DNA of 6,493 nt from Hylemonella sp. UBA2468. Lineage in GTDB: Bacteria > Pseudomonadota > Gammaproteobacteria > Burkholderiales > Burkholderiaceae_C. The notes beneath the pieces are model-generated. The model was not told the origin of the DNA, searched no databases, and worked only from the letters and a program-made list of their open reading frames with translations. The position numbers and the translations under genes were made by a program. The stretch is taken from the NCBI GenBank assembly GCA_002342165.1, contig DDPM01000121.1:12654-19146 (forward strand), given 5' to 3'. The number at the start of each line of letters is the position of its first letter. Position 1 is the stretch's first letter. Positions 6,328-6,493 of this stretch are shown piece after piece.

Positions 6328-6493
6328 TCAATAACTGAGCTGAGTTGACTTACCCCAGAACACTCTGTAAGAGTAAACGGTATAGGCAATAATCACGGGA
6401 AACACGACGAGCACACCATAGAGGATGATCAGCAAGGCTTCAGGTGAGCTCGCTGCTTGCCAAATATTGAGCCTTTCAATCACCAGCCAAGGA
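6328..6493 (-). CDS. cydB: cytochrome bd ubiquinol oxidase subunit II, C-terminal fragment
   Basis: The last 54 codons and stop of a CydB-like membrane protein that enters from the right edge. CydB pairs with CydA in the inner membrane to form the quinol:O2 oxidoreductase used at low oxygen. Seen: a loop WQAASSPEAL, one hydrophobic helix (LLIILYGVLVVFPVIIAYTV), then the tail YSYRVFWGKSTQLSY. The SSPEAL start of the helix and the YRVFxGK tail are typical of the last helix of CydB in betaproteobacteria as I recall them. The gene converges on sseA, with only two bases between the stops. No small CydX-like frame follows its stop on the minus strand. Because only the tail is present the call is a good but not certain match. 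Confidence 0.82.
   Translation of the reverse strand, partial: PWLVIERLNIWQAASSPEALLIILYGVLVVFPVIIAYTVYSYRVFWGKSTQLSY

Noticed and set aside
6362..6374. Hairpin ACTCT-GTA-AGAGT as a terminator for sseA
   Set aside because: Only five pairs, no T run, and it lies inside the cydB coding sequence (YSYRV region).
1..6493. CRISPR arrays, tRNA or rRNA genes, insertion sequences, phage genes, tandem repeats
   Set aside because: Read on both strands without finding regularly spaced repeats, cloverleaf sequence, transposase or integrase motifs, or terminal inverted repeats.

Overview
The window reads as a chromosomal segment of a betaproteobacterium, most likely Burkholderiales and probably Comamonadaceae. 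The evidence is the wording of the encoded proteins (Dxs, IspA, XseB, an MST-type sulfurtransferase, a CydB tail), the dense packing and the moderately high GC. Family placement is from recognition only; no search was run. Nothing here is a phage, transposon, CRISPR array, rRNA or tRNA, and no gene-free stretch exceeds about 135 bases.

Layout. Bases 1-2581 hold a leftward operon xseB-ispA-dxs; dxs runs off the left edge. It supplies DXP (start of the MEP pathway) and farnesyl diphosphate, with the small subunit of exonuclease VII in front, the same gene order as in E. coli. A divergent intergenic region (2582-2713) separates it from a rightward pair: a Rieske non-heme iron oxygenase (2714-3853) and, 15 bases on, a 10-helix EamA/DMT-family exporter (3869-4777). 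Next is a compact type II toxin-antitoxin module (4857-5383) with a PF09720-like antitoxin and a ParE-like toxin overlapping by ATGA. Its GC is visibly lower than its neighbours. An SseA-type sulfurtransferase follows (5402-6325). The right edge holds the last 54 codons of cydB (cytochrome bd oxidase subunit II) on the minus strand, converging on sseA with a 2-base gap.

How they fit together. The isoprenoid operon is ordinary core metabolism. The Rieske protein and transporter form a likely two-gene unit with unknown substrate. The toxin-antitoxin pair looks like a later insertion between eamA and sseA. The points most worth a second look are the divergent region (a terminator-like hairpin ahead of the Rieske gene and a possible leaderless promoter for xseB), the widened spacing in the Rieske cluster motif, and the composition shift at the toxin-antitoxin locus. 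I see no convincing previously undescribed multi-gene system.
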